A stretch of DNA of 64,000 nucleotides from Lewinellaceae bacterium (GCA_016716135.1 JADJWX010000009.1:62001-126000); one strand, 5' to 3'. Shown: positions 17,959-26,646, numbered from the stretch's first letter. Program-made: numbers and translations. The notes: generated by a model not told the origin, from the sequence alone.

Positions 17959-18694
17959 ATGCAAACTGTCCGGTTTGAGGATTTGGGACGCCTTTCGTTT
18001 CAGGAAGCCTGGGATTACCAGACTTGTCTGCACCGCATGTTGGTAGACAATAAATTGAAAAACAGGCAACAACCGGCAGGTTCATACACACAGGAACATG
18101 CTTTTTTACTGGTTGAACATCCGCATGTGTACACCTTGGGCAAAAGCGGCTCGCTGGAAAATTTACTGCTTAGTGCGCAGGAATTACATACCCGGCAAAT
18201 CGACTATTTTCCGATCAACCGCGGCGGCGACATCACCTATCATGGCCCCGGGCAGGTAGTGGGCTATCCGATTCTTGATCTGGAGTGCTTTTTTTATGTC
18301 CTGTTATGTTCGGAATATTGAAGAGGTAATCATTCGTACTCTGGCGGATTTTGACGTGGAAGCAATCCGGATCAAAGATTACACCGGAGTTTGGTGCCCG
18401 CCAAAAACCGGGGCAAAGGTTCCAACCGGTGAAACAAATTTTTGGAATAAATACCGCAAAATTTGTGCAATTGGAGTACACTTGAGCCGGTGGGTGACCT
18501 TGCACGGATTTGCCCTGAATGTGGATACTGACCTGAACTATTTTAATTTTATTGTGCCTTGCGGTATTGCCGATGCAGACAAAACGGTAAGTTCAATTGC
18601 GCGCGAAGTTGGCCGCCAAGTGCCTATGCGTGCCGTACAGGAAAAATTAAAAGTCCATTTTTGCGAAGTTTTCCAATGCAAACTTTCTGAGTGA
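17959..18694 (+). pseudogene. lipB: Octanoyltransferase LipB, interrupted by a frameshift
   Basis: LipB transfers octanoate from acyl carrier protein to lipoyl domains. The first part (from ATG 17959) reads through HAFLLVEHPHVYTLGKSG and INRGGDITYHGPGQVVGYPILDLE, then runs out of frame at the T7 tract 18289-18295 and stops at 18321. The second part continues in the +1 frame from CYVRNIEEVIIRTL to KICAIGVHLSRWVTLHGFALNV, carrying the catalytic lysine, and FIVPCGI, carrying the catalytic cysteine. About five bases (codons corresponding to TDIH in homologues) seem to be missing at the junction. All catalytic parts survive, so this is either a recent lesion or a sequencing/assembly error. Confidence 0.85.
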
Positions 18695-19104
18695 TGATAA
18701 AAGACATTCCAGTTTTAAAGGTAGAGAACCTGGCAGTGGCCATAGCCCCCCGCTTATCGCATGAAACGGATCATGAATTGTTTTGGGACAGTTACCTGCT
18801 CAATTTAAAGGATAAACCTATTTTCTCTGTGTTGGTAAATGCCAATGGCTACGGCATGTTGGATGGGGAGCAACGACGCACCTCTACCTTGCGTTATTTT
18901 TGGGAACAAATCGGGCCGATGAGTGCCGTAAAAATCGAACCGGTACAAAAAACTGTATTGGGGTTGGCGAATGAATACTGGGTCAGTTTTTCCTTTAACA
19001 ACTATTTGTACGACAAAAAATATGTGTTTGTAGCAGGCAGCCTGGAAGAAATGCATTTTACAGACATCCCGCTAATAAACCGGCGTGGCGTTTTGATCCG
19101 GTAG
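18694..19104 (+). CDS. Hypothetical protein coupled to lipB
   Basis: The product is 136 residues from the ATG at 18694, which shares its A with the lipB stop codon (TGATG), so the two are translationally coupled. It is a soluble alpha/beta protein with no signal peptide. Its visible features are a DHELFWDSYLLNLKD segment, a central RTSTLRYFWEQIGP region and a basic C-terminus. I do not recognise the family. Coupling suggests expression together with lipB but does not show a role in lipoylation. Confidence 0.75.
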   Translation: MIKDIPVLKVENLAVAIAPRLSHETDHELFWDSYLLNLKDKPIFSVLVNANGYGMLDGEQRRTSTLRYFWEQIGPMSAVKIEPVQKTVLGLANEYWVSFSFNNYLYDKKYVFVAGSLEEMHFTDIPLINRRGVLIR

Positions 19105-19164
19105 CCGGCATATGAACTTCGACAGCGCCGCCAACGTACTTTTTATTTCAACAACCAAAATTCT

Positions 19165-19608
19165 ATGGCACTTTCGCTATTTGAACGCAAAGTGGACCCG
19201 GTACGACAGGCTGTGCCGTTCTTTGGGGCCACGCTAATCATTATGTTGTTCACGCTGCTGCTTGACCAAACCGGCTGGTATGAACGGGACCGGTTATTCC
19301 CTTGGTCGGTAGCCACTGCATTTCTATTATTATTTGCTGTGTTCAACAGCCTGATGAGTCTTAACGCGGACAGTTTCATGCAATATTGGGGGCGCTCCGT
19401 GTATAGTTTTATGGGTTTGGCGTTAGCCAATGGCCTGGTTGCCTGGCTTTTTTCGGGCCTTACCATTGGCCAGGCACAATCGTACCGGTGGATTTACATC
19501 GTGGTAACCATTGGATTTGTGGTATTTCTGACGATGGTCAACCTGATGCGAAAAATTATCCAGTTTGCTGAAAAAGAAGAATGGAATCAGCCGCGACGGC
19601 GGCGGTAA
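19165..19608 (+). CDS. Four-TM membrane protein of unknown function
   Basis: The product is 147 residues with four hydrophobic segments at about 18-38, 48-65, 78-99 and 108-130, and a very basic C-terminal tail (QPRRRR). The N-terminal ALSLFERKVDPVRQ segment is amphipathic and cytoplasmic by the positive-inside rule. It lies between the lipB-coupled gene and msrB on the same strand. I do not recognise the family and assign no function. Confidence 0.75.
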   Translation: MALSLFERKVDPVRQAVPFFGATLIIMLFTLLLDQTGWYERDRLFPWSVATAFLLLFAVFNSLMSLNADSFMQYWGRSVYSFMGLALANGLVAWLFSGLTIGQAQSYRWIYIVVTIGFVVFLTMVNLMRKIIQFAEKEEWNQPRRRR

Positions 19609-19644
19609 TATTAACCGGATATTGTTTCCAACAAAAACAAAAAC

Positions 19645-20187
19645 ATGAAATACATACTCATCTTTCTAAGCCTTTCGGCTTGCCAATTTTCCACTAAGAA
19701 CGAAACGCCCGCTGCAGAAAGCCGTGTTTCAACGGAAACGAAAGTGCCGGCAGACACTATCGTTCCGGCAAAATACGACGCCAATAAGCGCCTGATACGC
19801 CTGACAAAATCGGACGCGGATTGGAAACAGGTATTGTCAAAAACAGAATACTACGTGCTGCGCGAAGAAGGTACCGAGCGCGCCTTCACCGGCGACCTAT
19901 TGAAAAACCACGAAACCGGCACCTACACCTGCCGGGGCTGTGGATTGCCGTTGTTTGCCTCCGACACAAAATTCAACTCCGGAACCGGCTGGCCTTCATT
20001 CTGGAAGCCGATCAATGCCGACTTTGTAGCCGAAATTCAGGACCGAAGCCATGGCATGGTACGTACGGAAGTTGAATGTGCCCGTTGCGGCGGCCATCTG
20101 GGTCACGTTTTTGAAGATGGACCCAAACCTACCGGATTGCGGTATTGCATCAATTCGGTGTCGTTGGATTTTGTACAAGAACAGTAA
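19645..20187 (+). CDS. msrB: Peptide-methionine (R)-S-oxide reductase, lipoprotein form
   Basis: The product is 180 residues and repairs methionine-R-sulphoxide in proteins. The N-terminus is a lipoprotein signal (ILIFLSLSAC, cysteine at residue 12), so the enzyme should be tethered in the periplasm or outer membrane rather than cytoplasmic. The MsrB domain (about 55-178) has zinc-binding CRGCG and CARCGGHLGHVF pairs, NSGTGWPSFW, and the catalytic cysteine in GLRYCINSVSLDF. A 40-residue Thr/Glu/Ala-rich linker separates anchor and enzyme. It converges on groEL with a shared hairpin at 20231-20262. Confidence 0.93.
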   Translation: MKYILIFLSLSACQFSTKNETPAAESRVSTETKVPADTIVPAKYDANKRLIRLTKSDADWKQVLSKTEYYVLREEGTERAFTGDLLKNHETGTYTCRGCGLPLFASDTKFNSGTGWPSFWKPINADFVAEIQDRSHGMVRTEVECARCGGHLGHVFEDGPKPTGLRYCINSVSLDFVQEQ

Positions 20188-20230
20188 CCGGATTCGGCAT
20201 CCCACGCCGTTTTAATGCAAAGAATAAAGT

Positions 20231-20262
20231 AAAGGGGCGCAACCTGATCGGATGCGCCCCTT
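20231..20262. terminator. Bidirectional terminator between msrB and groEL
   Basis: A perfect ten-base GC-rich stem (20232-20241 with 20253-20262) with an 11-base loop sits between the two converging stop codons. Confidence 0.65.
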
Positions 20263-20293
20263 CGTATTTCTGAAAAATCGTCGGCAACAGGAA

Positions 20294-21940
20294 TTACATC
20301 ATGTCCATGCCGCCCATGCCCGGGTGGCCATGTCCGGCGCCATTCATGCCGGCTTTCGGTTCCGGTTTGTCGTTGATCACGCATTCCGTCATCAGGATCA
20401 GACCTGCAATGGAGCCTGCATTTTCAAGGGCAACCCGCGTAACTTTGGTCGGGTCGATGATACCTGCTTTTTTCAGATCCTGGTATTCATCCGTACGGGC
20501 ATTGTAGCCAAAGGCATCTTTGTTGTCCAATACTTTATGGAAAACAATGGAGCCGTCGACGCCGGCATTTTCGGCAATAACGCGAATTGGCGCTTCGAGG
20601 GCTTTGCGCACAATGCCGATCCCGATTTTTTCGTCGTCGTTGGCACCTTTCGCTTTATCCAGGCTGCTGATGGCGCGCACCAGTGCAACACCGCCGCCCG
20701 CTACGATGCCTTCCTCAATGGCAGCACGTGTAGCGTGCAGGGCATCGTCTACGCGATCTTTCTTTTCTTTCATTTCCACTTCCGTGGCAGCGCCAACATA
20801 CAAAACGGCTACCCCGCCTGCCAGTTTGGCAAGGCGTTCCTGCAGTTTTTCTTTGTCGTAGTCGCTCGTCGTGGTTTCGATTTGCTGTTTGATCTGGTTG
20901 ATACGTGCCTGAATGGCGTCGTTTTTGCCTTTGCCGCCAACGATGGTCGTGTTGTCTTTGTCAACGGTGACACGTTCGCAAGAGCCCAATTGGCTCAGCT
21001 CAACGTTTTCGAGTTTGTAACCTTGTTCTTCGCTGATCACGGTACCGCCGGTCAGGATGGCGATATCTTCCAGCATAGCTTTGCGGCGATCGCCAAAACC
21101 CGGTGCTTTTACGGCAATCACTTTCAGGCCTGCACGCAAACGGTTAACCACCAGCACACCCAGGGCCTGGCTTTCAACGTCTTCAGCAATCATGAGCAAG
21201 GGACGGCTGGTTTGCATGGTTTTTTCCAGCACCGGAACCAGGTCCTGCATATTGCTGATCTTTTTGTCGGTGATCAACAGGTACGGGTTTTCGTACTCGG
21301 AGATCATTTTATCCGCATCAGTAATAAAGTAAGGGCTGAGGTAGCCGCGGTCGAATTGCATACCAATTACCTCTTCAACATAGGTGTCGGTACCTTTGGC
21401 TTCTTCCACCGTGATTACGCCGTCTTTCGACACGCGCTTCATGGCGTCGGCGATCAGTTTGCCGATCGTATCGTCGTTGTTGGCGGAAATAGCGGCTACC
21501 TGTTCGATTTTGCTGAAATCGTCGCCAATTTCTTCGGTTTGCTTTTTCAAGGCATCTACAACCACTTTAACTGCTTTGTCGATACCGCGTTTCAGATCCA
21601 TCGGATTGGAACCGGCAGCCACGCTTTTCAGGCCTGCTGTAACCATGGCTTGTGCCAGCACAGTTGCCGTGGTTGTGCCATCGCCGGCAATATCAGCCGT
21701 TTTGCTGGCTACTTCCTTGACCATTTGGGCGCCCATGTTGGACACGGGGTCGGAGAGCTCGATTTCTTTGGCAACGGTGACACCGTCTTTTGTGATTGCC
21801 GGAGCGCCGAAGGATTTCTGGATGACCACGTTGCGGCCTTTCGGACCCAGGGTAACTTTAACGGCATTGGACAGCGCGTCGATTCCTTCCTTGAGTTTTT
21901 CGCGCGCTTCGGTATCGAAGCTAATCTGTTTTACAGACAT
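20294..21940 (-). CDS. groEL: Chaperonin GroEL (60 kDa)
   Basis: The product is 548 residues, normal length. It begins with KQISFDTEAREKLKEG and carries the ATP-binding DGTTTATVLAQAM motif, TLGPKGRNVVIQ, and a GGGVALVRA hinge. It ends in a Gly/Met/His-rich tail (HPGMGGMDMM) of the usual GGM type. It forms the double-ring folding chamber with GroES, encoded 65 bases upstream in the same transcript. No CIRCE inverted repeat was seen upstream of groES. A long plus-strand open frame that mirrors this gene is a codon-usage shadow. Confidence 0.98.
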   Translation of the reverse strand: MSVKQISFDTEAREKLKEGIDALSNAVKVTLGPKGRNVVIQKSFGAPAITKDGVTVAKEIELSDPVSNMGAQMVKEVASKTADIAGDGTTTATVLAQAMVTAGLKSVAAGSNPMDLKRGIDKAVKVVVDALKKQTEEIGDDFSKIEQVAAISANNDDTIGKLIADAMKRVSKDGVITVEEAKGTDTYVEEVIGMQFDRGYLSPYFITDADKMISEYENPYLLITDKKISNMQDLVPVLEKTMQTSRPLLMIAEDVESQALGVLVVNRLRAGLKVIAVKAPGFGDRRKAMLEDIAILTGGTVISEEQGYKLENVELSQLGSCERVTVDKDNTTIVGGKGKNDAIQARINQIKQQIETTTSDYDKEKLQERLAKLAGGVAVLYVGAATEVEMKEKKDRVDDALHATRAAIEEGIVAGGGVALVRAISSLDKAKGANDDEKIGIGIVRKALEAPIRVIAENAGVDGSIVFHKVLDNKDAFGYNARTDEYQDLKKAGIIDPTKVTRVALENAGSIAGLILMTECVINDKPEPKAGMNGAGHGHPGMGGMDMM

Positions 21941-22005
21941 ATTTCTCAGTTTTGAGTTTAAAAATTAGAAAAATGGAATTGGGAACGGGTGGTTGAACTT
22001 AGGGG

Positions 22006-22269
22006 TTAAACAACGCAAAGGATGTCTTCTTCGCGCATGATCAGGTAATCATCACCCTCATAATGAATCTCCTGGCCGGAATATTTGCCATAGAGCACCA
22101 TATCTCCGACCTGCACGGTCATCAGGTTGCCGTCTTTACCCGGGCCGACAGCGATCACCTCGCCACGTTGAGGTTTTTCCTTTGCTGTGTCCGGAATGAT
22201 CAAGCCGCCCTTGGTCTTCTCGTCGGCAGGTGCCGGTTTAATAATCACACGGTCTGCGATTGGTTTCAT
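22006..22269 (-). CDS. groES: Co-chaperonin GroES (10 kDa)
   Basis: The product is 87 residues, slightly short but within the family range. It has the GroES start (KPIADRVIIKPAPADEKTKGGLIIPDTA), the mobile loop within it, and the conserved GEVIAVGPG and DMVLYGKYSGQEI strands. It caps the GroEL ring and is first in the groES-groEL unit. Confidence 0.97.
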   Translation of the reverse strand: MKPIADRVIIKPAPADEKTKGGLIIPDTAKEKPQRGEVIAVGPGKDGNLMTVQVGDMVLYGKYSGQEIHYEGDDYLIMREEDILCVV

Positions 22270-22637
22270 ACGTCTGACTTATTTTTATTTTGGTTAACAA
22301 CGTTATAGCGAATAGTACAAAATAATATTCGGATGCCTTGAGGGTATCAGACTTCGTGCCAAGCCCTATTTACTGCCATTTTTGCAGCCGATGCCGAAAA
22401 TTCACCGTCAGGCTGTCATCACCTGACAGTTCTGGCAGCTGCACCATTATTTGCTGAAACCAGACCATTTTCTAATTGCCGTGTTGGTTTTTGGAAGTAC
22501 GCTGTTTGATCGGTTTAAAATGTAGTAATATTGCGCCCTGATTCATGACTTTGCGAGCTTACTTTTGCCGCTTTGAACAACACAACATTCATAAACGCCA
22601 TTTATCCACAACGAGCTTCATCTGACCAACTTTACGC
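22270..22637. other. Gene-free divergent region between groES and the PfkB-family kinase
   Basis: No reading frame or tRNA-like structure is supported here. The visible features are an AT-rich stretch next to groES (22270-22335), a six-base inverted repeat with a five-base loop at 22413-22429 (CTGTCA/TGACAG), and a TACTTTTG -7 box at 22560-22567 pointing toward the kinase. No CIRCE-type heat-shock operator was found on reading both strands. Confidence 0.5.
22560..22567 (+). promoter_or_regulatory. Candidate -7 box for the PfkB-family kinase
   Basis: TACTTTTG matches TAnnTTTG and sits 70 bases upstream of the kinase ATG. A TTG at 22531-22533 is at a longer than usual spacing (26 bases). Confidence 0.4.
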
Positions 22638-23573
22638 ATGGGGAGACCGATAGACATTATTTGTGCCGGGGAATTACTGGTGGATTTTGCCACTGCTGAG
22701 TTTGCACAAACGCCCGACGAAGCCACGCTGTTCCGGCGCATTCCGGGCGGCAGCCCTGCCAATTTGAGCATGAACATGGCCCGCCTGGGCGGCAAAGCCA
22801 TGCTGGCAGCCACCGTTGGCAACGACGACATGGGTACGGTGCTGAAAAATTATGTGGCACGGCTGGGCGTCGACGTATCCTGCGTCGCACAGGTGGATGA
22901 ACCAACCACGCTTTTTCTCGAAATGCGCACCGCCACCGGTACCAGTTTGCAGACTTACCGGACGGCGGATTATACCATGTCGATCCGGCAGTTCCCCTAC
23001 AACCAATTCGAGAATATTTCCCTGTTTTATACTACCTGTTTTGCCCTGAGTAAAAATCCGGCTCAACACGTTATTTTGGAAGCTGCGGAAAAGGCGCACC
23101 GGGCAGGTGTGCAACTAAGCCTGGATGCCAATTTTTCAGAAAAAATATGGCCCGAGCGGCGGGAAGCTCAGCGCGTCGTCGCCGAATACTGCCGCATGGG
23201 CGCCGTACTCAAAATCAGCGATACGGATTGCTTCAGCCTTTACGGAGAAGACAAATCAGCGCCGGAAGCCATTCTGGAACAATTTCTGAAAATGGGCGCC
23301 AGCGAAATTTGCTATACCCTGGGCGCCAACGGCTGCTGGGTGGCTGATTCCAAAAATCAGCATTTTGTACCTGCCCGCCCGGTGGAAATGAAAGACCCCA
23401 TCGGCGCCGGCGATGCTTTCTGGGCGGGATATCTGACGGCATATTTAGACGGCAAATCGCTGGAAGAACGAGCCATGGCAGGCCGGAGACTGGCAGAGGT
23501 AAAAATCGGTAACTTTGGCCCGCTGGCCGACAAGATTGACCGGAATCTCCTCTACTCCGATATGCATGCATGA
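22638..23573 (+). CDS. PfkB-family carbohydrate kinase
   Basis: The product is 311 residues with a ribokinase-like fold. The N-terminal signature is ICAGELLVDF followed by GGSPANLSMNMARLGG. The C-terminal PfkB signature DPIGAGDAFWAGYL contains the catalytic aspartate and the anion hole. This overall pattern is closest to bacterial fructokinases, with 2-keto-3-deoxygluconate kinases as the alternative, so only sugar-kinase activity is claimed. The downstream YdeI-like gene overlaps its stop codon (ATGA), so the two are translationally coupled. Confidence 0.88.
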   Translation: MGRPIDIICAGELLVDFATAEFAQTPDEATLFRRIPGGSPANLSMNMARLGGKAMLAATVGNDDMGTVLKNYVARLGVDVSCVAQVDEPTTLFLEMRTATGTSLQTYRTADYTMSIRQFPYNQFENISLFYTTCFALSKNPAQHVILEAAEKAHRAGVQLSLDANFSEKIWPERREAQRVVAEYCRMGAVLKISDTDCFSLYGEDKSAPEAILEQFLKMGASEICYTLGANGCWVADSKNQHFVPARPVEMKDPIGAGDAFWAGYLTAYLDGKSLEERAMAGRRLAEVKIGNFGPLADKIDRNLLYSDMHA

Positions 23574-24079
23574 ATGACGCCTACCAATTTAATTCCGTCA
23601 TAGAAAAATTTAACTCCCGGCTCTGGACCTACCACCTGAAAGTTCCGGGCGCAATTGCCGCTGTTTTCAAAGAAAACAATGCCGGACGCGTGGTTTGTAC
23701 GCTCAACGGCGACGCGACTTTCCAATGCGCGATCATGCCCTGGAGCGGGGGCATTTTTTTTATAAACATCAATAAAAAACTGCGGGACAAACTCGGCTTA
23801 ACCATTGGCAGCCCCGTACAGGTGGAACTTCGAAAAGACGAAAGCCAATATGGCTTGCCGATGCCGGAGGAACTTGAAGAGATGCTGAACCAGGATGAGC
23901 AAGGCAATGCTGTTTTCCAGGCACTCACCCCCGGGAAAAAGCGTACGCTGCTACACTTTATCGGCTCGGTAAAAAATCCCGAACTCCGCCTGCACCGCGC
24001 AGTTTTAGTGGTTGAGCATCTCAAGGAAAACAAAGGCAAGATCGATTACAAGTACCTGTATGCCAATCTGAAGCCGTAG
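23570..24079 (+). CDS. DUF1905 / YdeI-OmpD-associated family protein
   Basis: The product is 169 residues. The N-terminal half (about 8-95) is the DUF1905 barrel, with FNSRLWTYHLKVPGAIAAVF and KKLRDKLGLTIGSPVQVELRKD. The C-terminal half (about 98-165) has the helical YdeI/OmdA pattern, GKKRTLLHFIGSVKNPELRLHRA-type, in which an aromatic/basic helix is conserved. The molecular activity of this family is not settled. It overlaps the sugar kinase stop codon by four bases. No signal peptide is present. Confidence 0.8.
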   Translation: MNDAYQFNSVIEKFNSRLWTYHLKVPGAIAAVFKENNAGRVVCTLNGDATFQCAIMPWSGGIFFININKKLRDKLGLTIGSPVQVELRKDESQYGLPMPEELEEMLNQDEQGNAVFQALTPGKKRTLLHFIGSVKNPELRLHRAVLVVEHLKENKGKIDYKYLYANLKP

Positions 24080-24084
24080 TAGGG

Positions 24085-24678
24085 TCAACCGGCCAAAAAT
24101 AAAGCCCGTTTGTGGCGCGTCATTTCTTGCAAATCCGGGAAAAACACCTTGAAATCTTCGGAGAACTGTTCCATATGCTCAAAAAAGTAGCCGAGCAACG
24201 CCACAGTATCGATTTTCCCCAGCAAACGGCGTTCGAATTGTTGCAATACCCACTCCAGTCCTTCCCGGGTTTGATAACCGTGTAAAAAACGTCCGGCAAG
24301 CATATGCGGCAGCCGGCGCTGCAATTTCTCCGGCATTTCGGCTTTCCGGCTCTCCAGATTGGCATACGCCCAGTCGGCAAACGCATCAAAATCAACTTCT
24401 GCTACTTCCCCCCAATATTTGCAAAGCAAATGATCGTACAAAATATCCATTACCGGCGGTGCATAGCGCCCGGCAAACGGGCGGATTCGACCGACACTTT
24501 TGCGGGTAGCATCGTGATTATCGGTAAAACTATCAATCGACCGGTGTAACAAAATGCCCTGCTGGACCGGCACCGGATATTTTTCCCAGGTTCGGCCTTT
24601 TACAAAATCGCCGATAAAATTGCCCAACAGCAAATCCGAATTGGAAAAAGAAAGATAGCAATGGGCAGTGTGATTCAT
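24085..24678 (-). CDS. Acyl carrier protein phosphodiesterase-like (AcpH/DUF479)
   Basis: The product is 197 residues from the ATG at 24678, close to the 193 of E. coli AcpH. The extended frame to 24771 adds a poor N-terminus and is rejected. Conserved features are LGNFIGDFVKGR near the N-terminus, GILLHRSIDSFTDNH with the HD-like metal ligands, and MDILYDHLLCKYW. AcpH removes the 4'-phosphopantetheine arm from holo-ACP, and the homologues share an all-helical HD-like fold. It converges on the YdeI-like gene with five bases between stops. Confidence 0.82.
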   Translation of the reverse strand: MNHTAHCYLSFSNSDLLLGNFIGDFVKGRTWEKYPVPVQQGILLHRSIDSFTDNHDATRKSVGRIRPFAGRYAPPVMDILYDHLLCKYWGEVAEVDFDAFADWAYANLESRKAEMPEKLQRRLPHMLAGRFLHGYQTREGLEWVLQQFERRLLGKIDTVALLGYFFEHMEQFSEDFKVFFPDLQEMTRHKRALFLAG

Positions 24679-24793
24679 GCGGGCGTTTTTCTTTTCAAGA
24701 GTATACCAAATACACGGGGCGACAAACAGCGCTGGAAGGTCCAATGGATTGATTTGGTGAAATCCGTACACACAAACTTCTGAATTGTTCGCT

Positions 24794-24801
24794 TACCTTT
24801 G
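24794..24801 (+). promoter_or_regulatory. Candidate -7 box for the TrpF-like gene
   Basis: TACCTTTG is a perfect TAnnTTTG match 51 bases upstream of the TrpF-like ATG. No TTTG is seen at the usual -33 distance. Confidence 0.45.
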
Positions 24802-24852
24802 CGCCCGCTTTAGCCAAAGCTAGTGCTTTTTCAGGCAAACTAAGGTATCAGT

Positions 24853-25503
24853 ATGACGACCCGAGTAAAAATTTGCTGCATCCGGACCCGGGAAGAAGCC
24901 CGGGAAGCCATCGCTTTCGGTGCGGCGGCCGTTGGACTTGTGGGAAATATGCCCAGTGGCCCGGGCGTAATTGCCGATTCGCAGATTGCCGACATTGCCC
25001 GGAGCATACCTCCGGGTGTTGCCAGTTTTTTGTTAACGAGTGAGACCGAAGCACCGGCCATCATCCGGCACCAGCAGCGGGTGCATACGAACACCCTGCA
25101 ATTGGTAGACCGGGTGGCCCCTGAAACTTACGCTGCAATCCGTCGGCAATTGCCTGCGGTAAAAATCGTACAGGTCATTCATGTGCTGGACGAACAATCC
25201 GTCGACGAAGCACTGGCCGCGGCTGCATTTGCCGATGCCTTGCTTTTGGACAGTGGCAACCCCAATCTGGCAGTTAAAGTTTTGGGCGGAACCGGGCAAA
25301 CTCATGATTGGCGTTTGAGCAAAAAAATTCGCGCCCAGGTTTCTATTCCCGTCTTTTTGGCCGGTGGCCTGACACCGGAAAATGCCCGGGCCGCCATTGA
25401 GTCCGTTGAGCCCTATGGCCTGGATATCTGCAGTGGCGTACGAACAAATGAAAACCTTGATCTGAAAAAACTGGAAAAATTCTTTGCGGCTATCCGCGCC
25501 TGA
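24853..25503 (+). CDS. trpF: Phosphoribosylanthranilate isomerase-like protein (TrpF family)
   Basis: The product is 216 residues with a TIM-barrel pattern. The N-terminal strand holds KICCIRT, where the classic enzyme has KICG. The catalytic cysteine position is kept, and the general acid aspartate is in ADALLLDSG. The phosphate-binding end is AGGLTPENAR then LDICSGVRTNENLDLKKLEKFF, in place of the usual DVSSGVE. TrpF isomerises PRA to CdRP in tryptophan synthesis. No other trp gene is nearby, and several motif positions are unusual, so a paralogue with a different substrate is a real alternative. It precedes ychF by 36 bases on the same strand. Confidence 0.75.
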   Translation: MTTRVKICCIRTREEAREAIAFGAAAVGLVGNMPSGPGVIADSQIADIARSIPPGVASFLLTSETEAPAIIRHQQRVHTNTLQLVDRVAPETYAAIRRQLPAVKIVQVIHVLDEQSVDEALAAAAFADALLLDSGNPNLAVKVLGGTGQTHDWRLSKKIRAQVSIPVFLAGGLTPENARAAIESVEPYGLDICSGVRTNENLDLKKLEKFFAAIRA

Positions 25504-25539
25504 TATTCAACCTGTTAACACTATTTATCCAAAAATTCC

Positions 25540-26646
25540 ATGGCTTTACAATGTGGCATCGTCGGTCTACCCAATGTTGGAAAATCGACGCTTTTCAATG
25601 CACTCACCAGTGGGAAGGCACTGGCAGCCAACTACCCGTTTGCAACAAAAGACCCAAACGTTGGGGTAATCACAGTGCCGGATCCGCGATTGGACAAGTT
25701 GGCTGAGCTGGTTAATCCGCAGCGTACGATTCCCACCACAGTGGAAATTGTTGACATTGCCGGTTTGATCAAGGGCGCCAGCAAAGGCGAGGGATTGGGC
25801 AACCAGTTTCTGGCAAATATTCGCGAGGTGGATGCTATCGTCCATGTGATTCGTTGCTTCGACGACGACAATGTGGTGCACGTGGATGGATCCGTGAATC
25901 CGGTGCGCGATAAAGAAATTATCGACCTGGAACTGGGTTTGAAAGACCTGGAAACTATCGAAAAACGGATCGACAAAGTAGCCCGTGCAGCAAAGGCCGG
26001 CATTAAAAGTGAAGTGCAACTGCTGGAATCGCTCAACCTGATCAAAGCCCACCTGGAAAGCGGCAAAGCGGCCCGGCTATTGCTGCCGTCACTGGATCCG
26101 GACGGGGTAAAACTGCTGACAAAAGACCTCTCGCTCCTGACCGCCAAGCCTACGCTTTATGTTTGCAACGTGGATGAAGCCGGTATGCAAGGCGGCAATG
26201 CGCATTCCGAAGCGCTGAAAGCGGCTGTTGCAAATGAAAATGCCGAAGTAATTTTGATTTGCGCGGGCATTGAGGCCCAGATCGCGGAGATGGAATCGGA
26301 AGCAGAACAGCTGGAGTTTCTCGAAATGATGGGACTGGACGTGCCGGGTAAAAATATTTTGATCCATGCGAGCTATTCCTTGCTCGACCTGATCACCTAT
26401 TTTACCGCAGGTGAAAAAGAAGTGCGGGCCTGGACGGTACGCCGGGGCGCCAAGGCGCCGGAAGCAGCCGGGGTAATTCACTCCGATTTTGAAAAAGGAT
26501 TCATCCGGGCCGAGGTCATAAAATACAACGACTTTTTACAATACAAGTCGGAAGCCAAAGTCAAAGAAGCTGGCAAAATGGCCGTGGAAGGGAAGGAATA
26601 TGTTGTTGTAGACGGCGATATCATGCACTTCCGTTTCAACGTCTGA
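25540..26646 (+). CDS. ychF: Redox-regulated ribosome-binding ATPase YchF
   Basis: The product is 368 residues, an Obg-family P-loop protein. Visible motifs are G1 GLPNVGKSTLFNAL, G3 DIAGLIKGASKGEGLGNQFL, and NVDE in place of the NKxD of true GTPases, which explains ATP preference. The C-terminal TGS domain includes FTAGEKEVRAWTVRRGAKAPEAAG and VDGDIMHFRFNV. It binds ribosomes and is involved in stress responses. Length is normal and the start is supported by MALQCGIVG. Confidence 0.96.
   Translation: MALQCGIVGLPNVGKSTLFNALTSGKALAANYPFATKDPNVGVITVPDPRLDKLAELVNPQRTIPTTVEIVDIAGLIKGASKGEGLGNQFLANIREVDAIVHVIRCFDDDNVVHVDGSVNPVRDKEIIDLELGLKDLETIEKRIDKVARAAKAGIKSEVQLLESLNLIKAHLESGKAARLLLPSLDPDGVKLLTKDLSLLTAKPTLYVCNVDEAGMQGGNAHSEALKAAVANENAEVILICAGIEAQIAEMESEAEQLEFLEMMGLDVPGKNILIHASYSLLDLITYFTAGEKEVRAWTVRRGAKAPEAAGVIHSDFEKGFIRAEVIKYNDFLQYKSEAKVKEAGKMAVEGKEYVVVDGDIMHFRFNV

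Noticed and set aside
20252..21955. A 567-residue plus-strand open frame opposite groEL
   Set aside because: It mirrors the full length of groEL with low-information composition. GroEL codon bias creates such antisense frames, and no motif or start signal supports it.
22270..22330. CIRCE heat-shock operator upstream of groES
   Set aside because: No TTAGCACTC/GAGTGCTAA type inverted repeat could be found on either strand.
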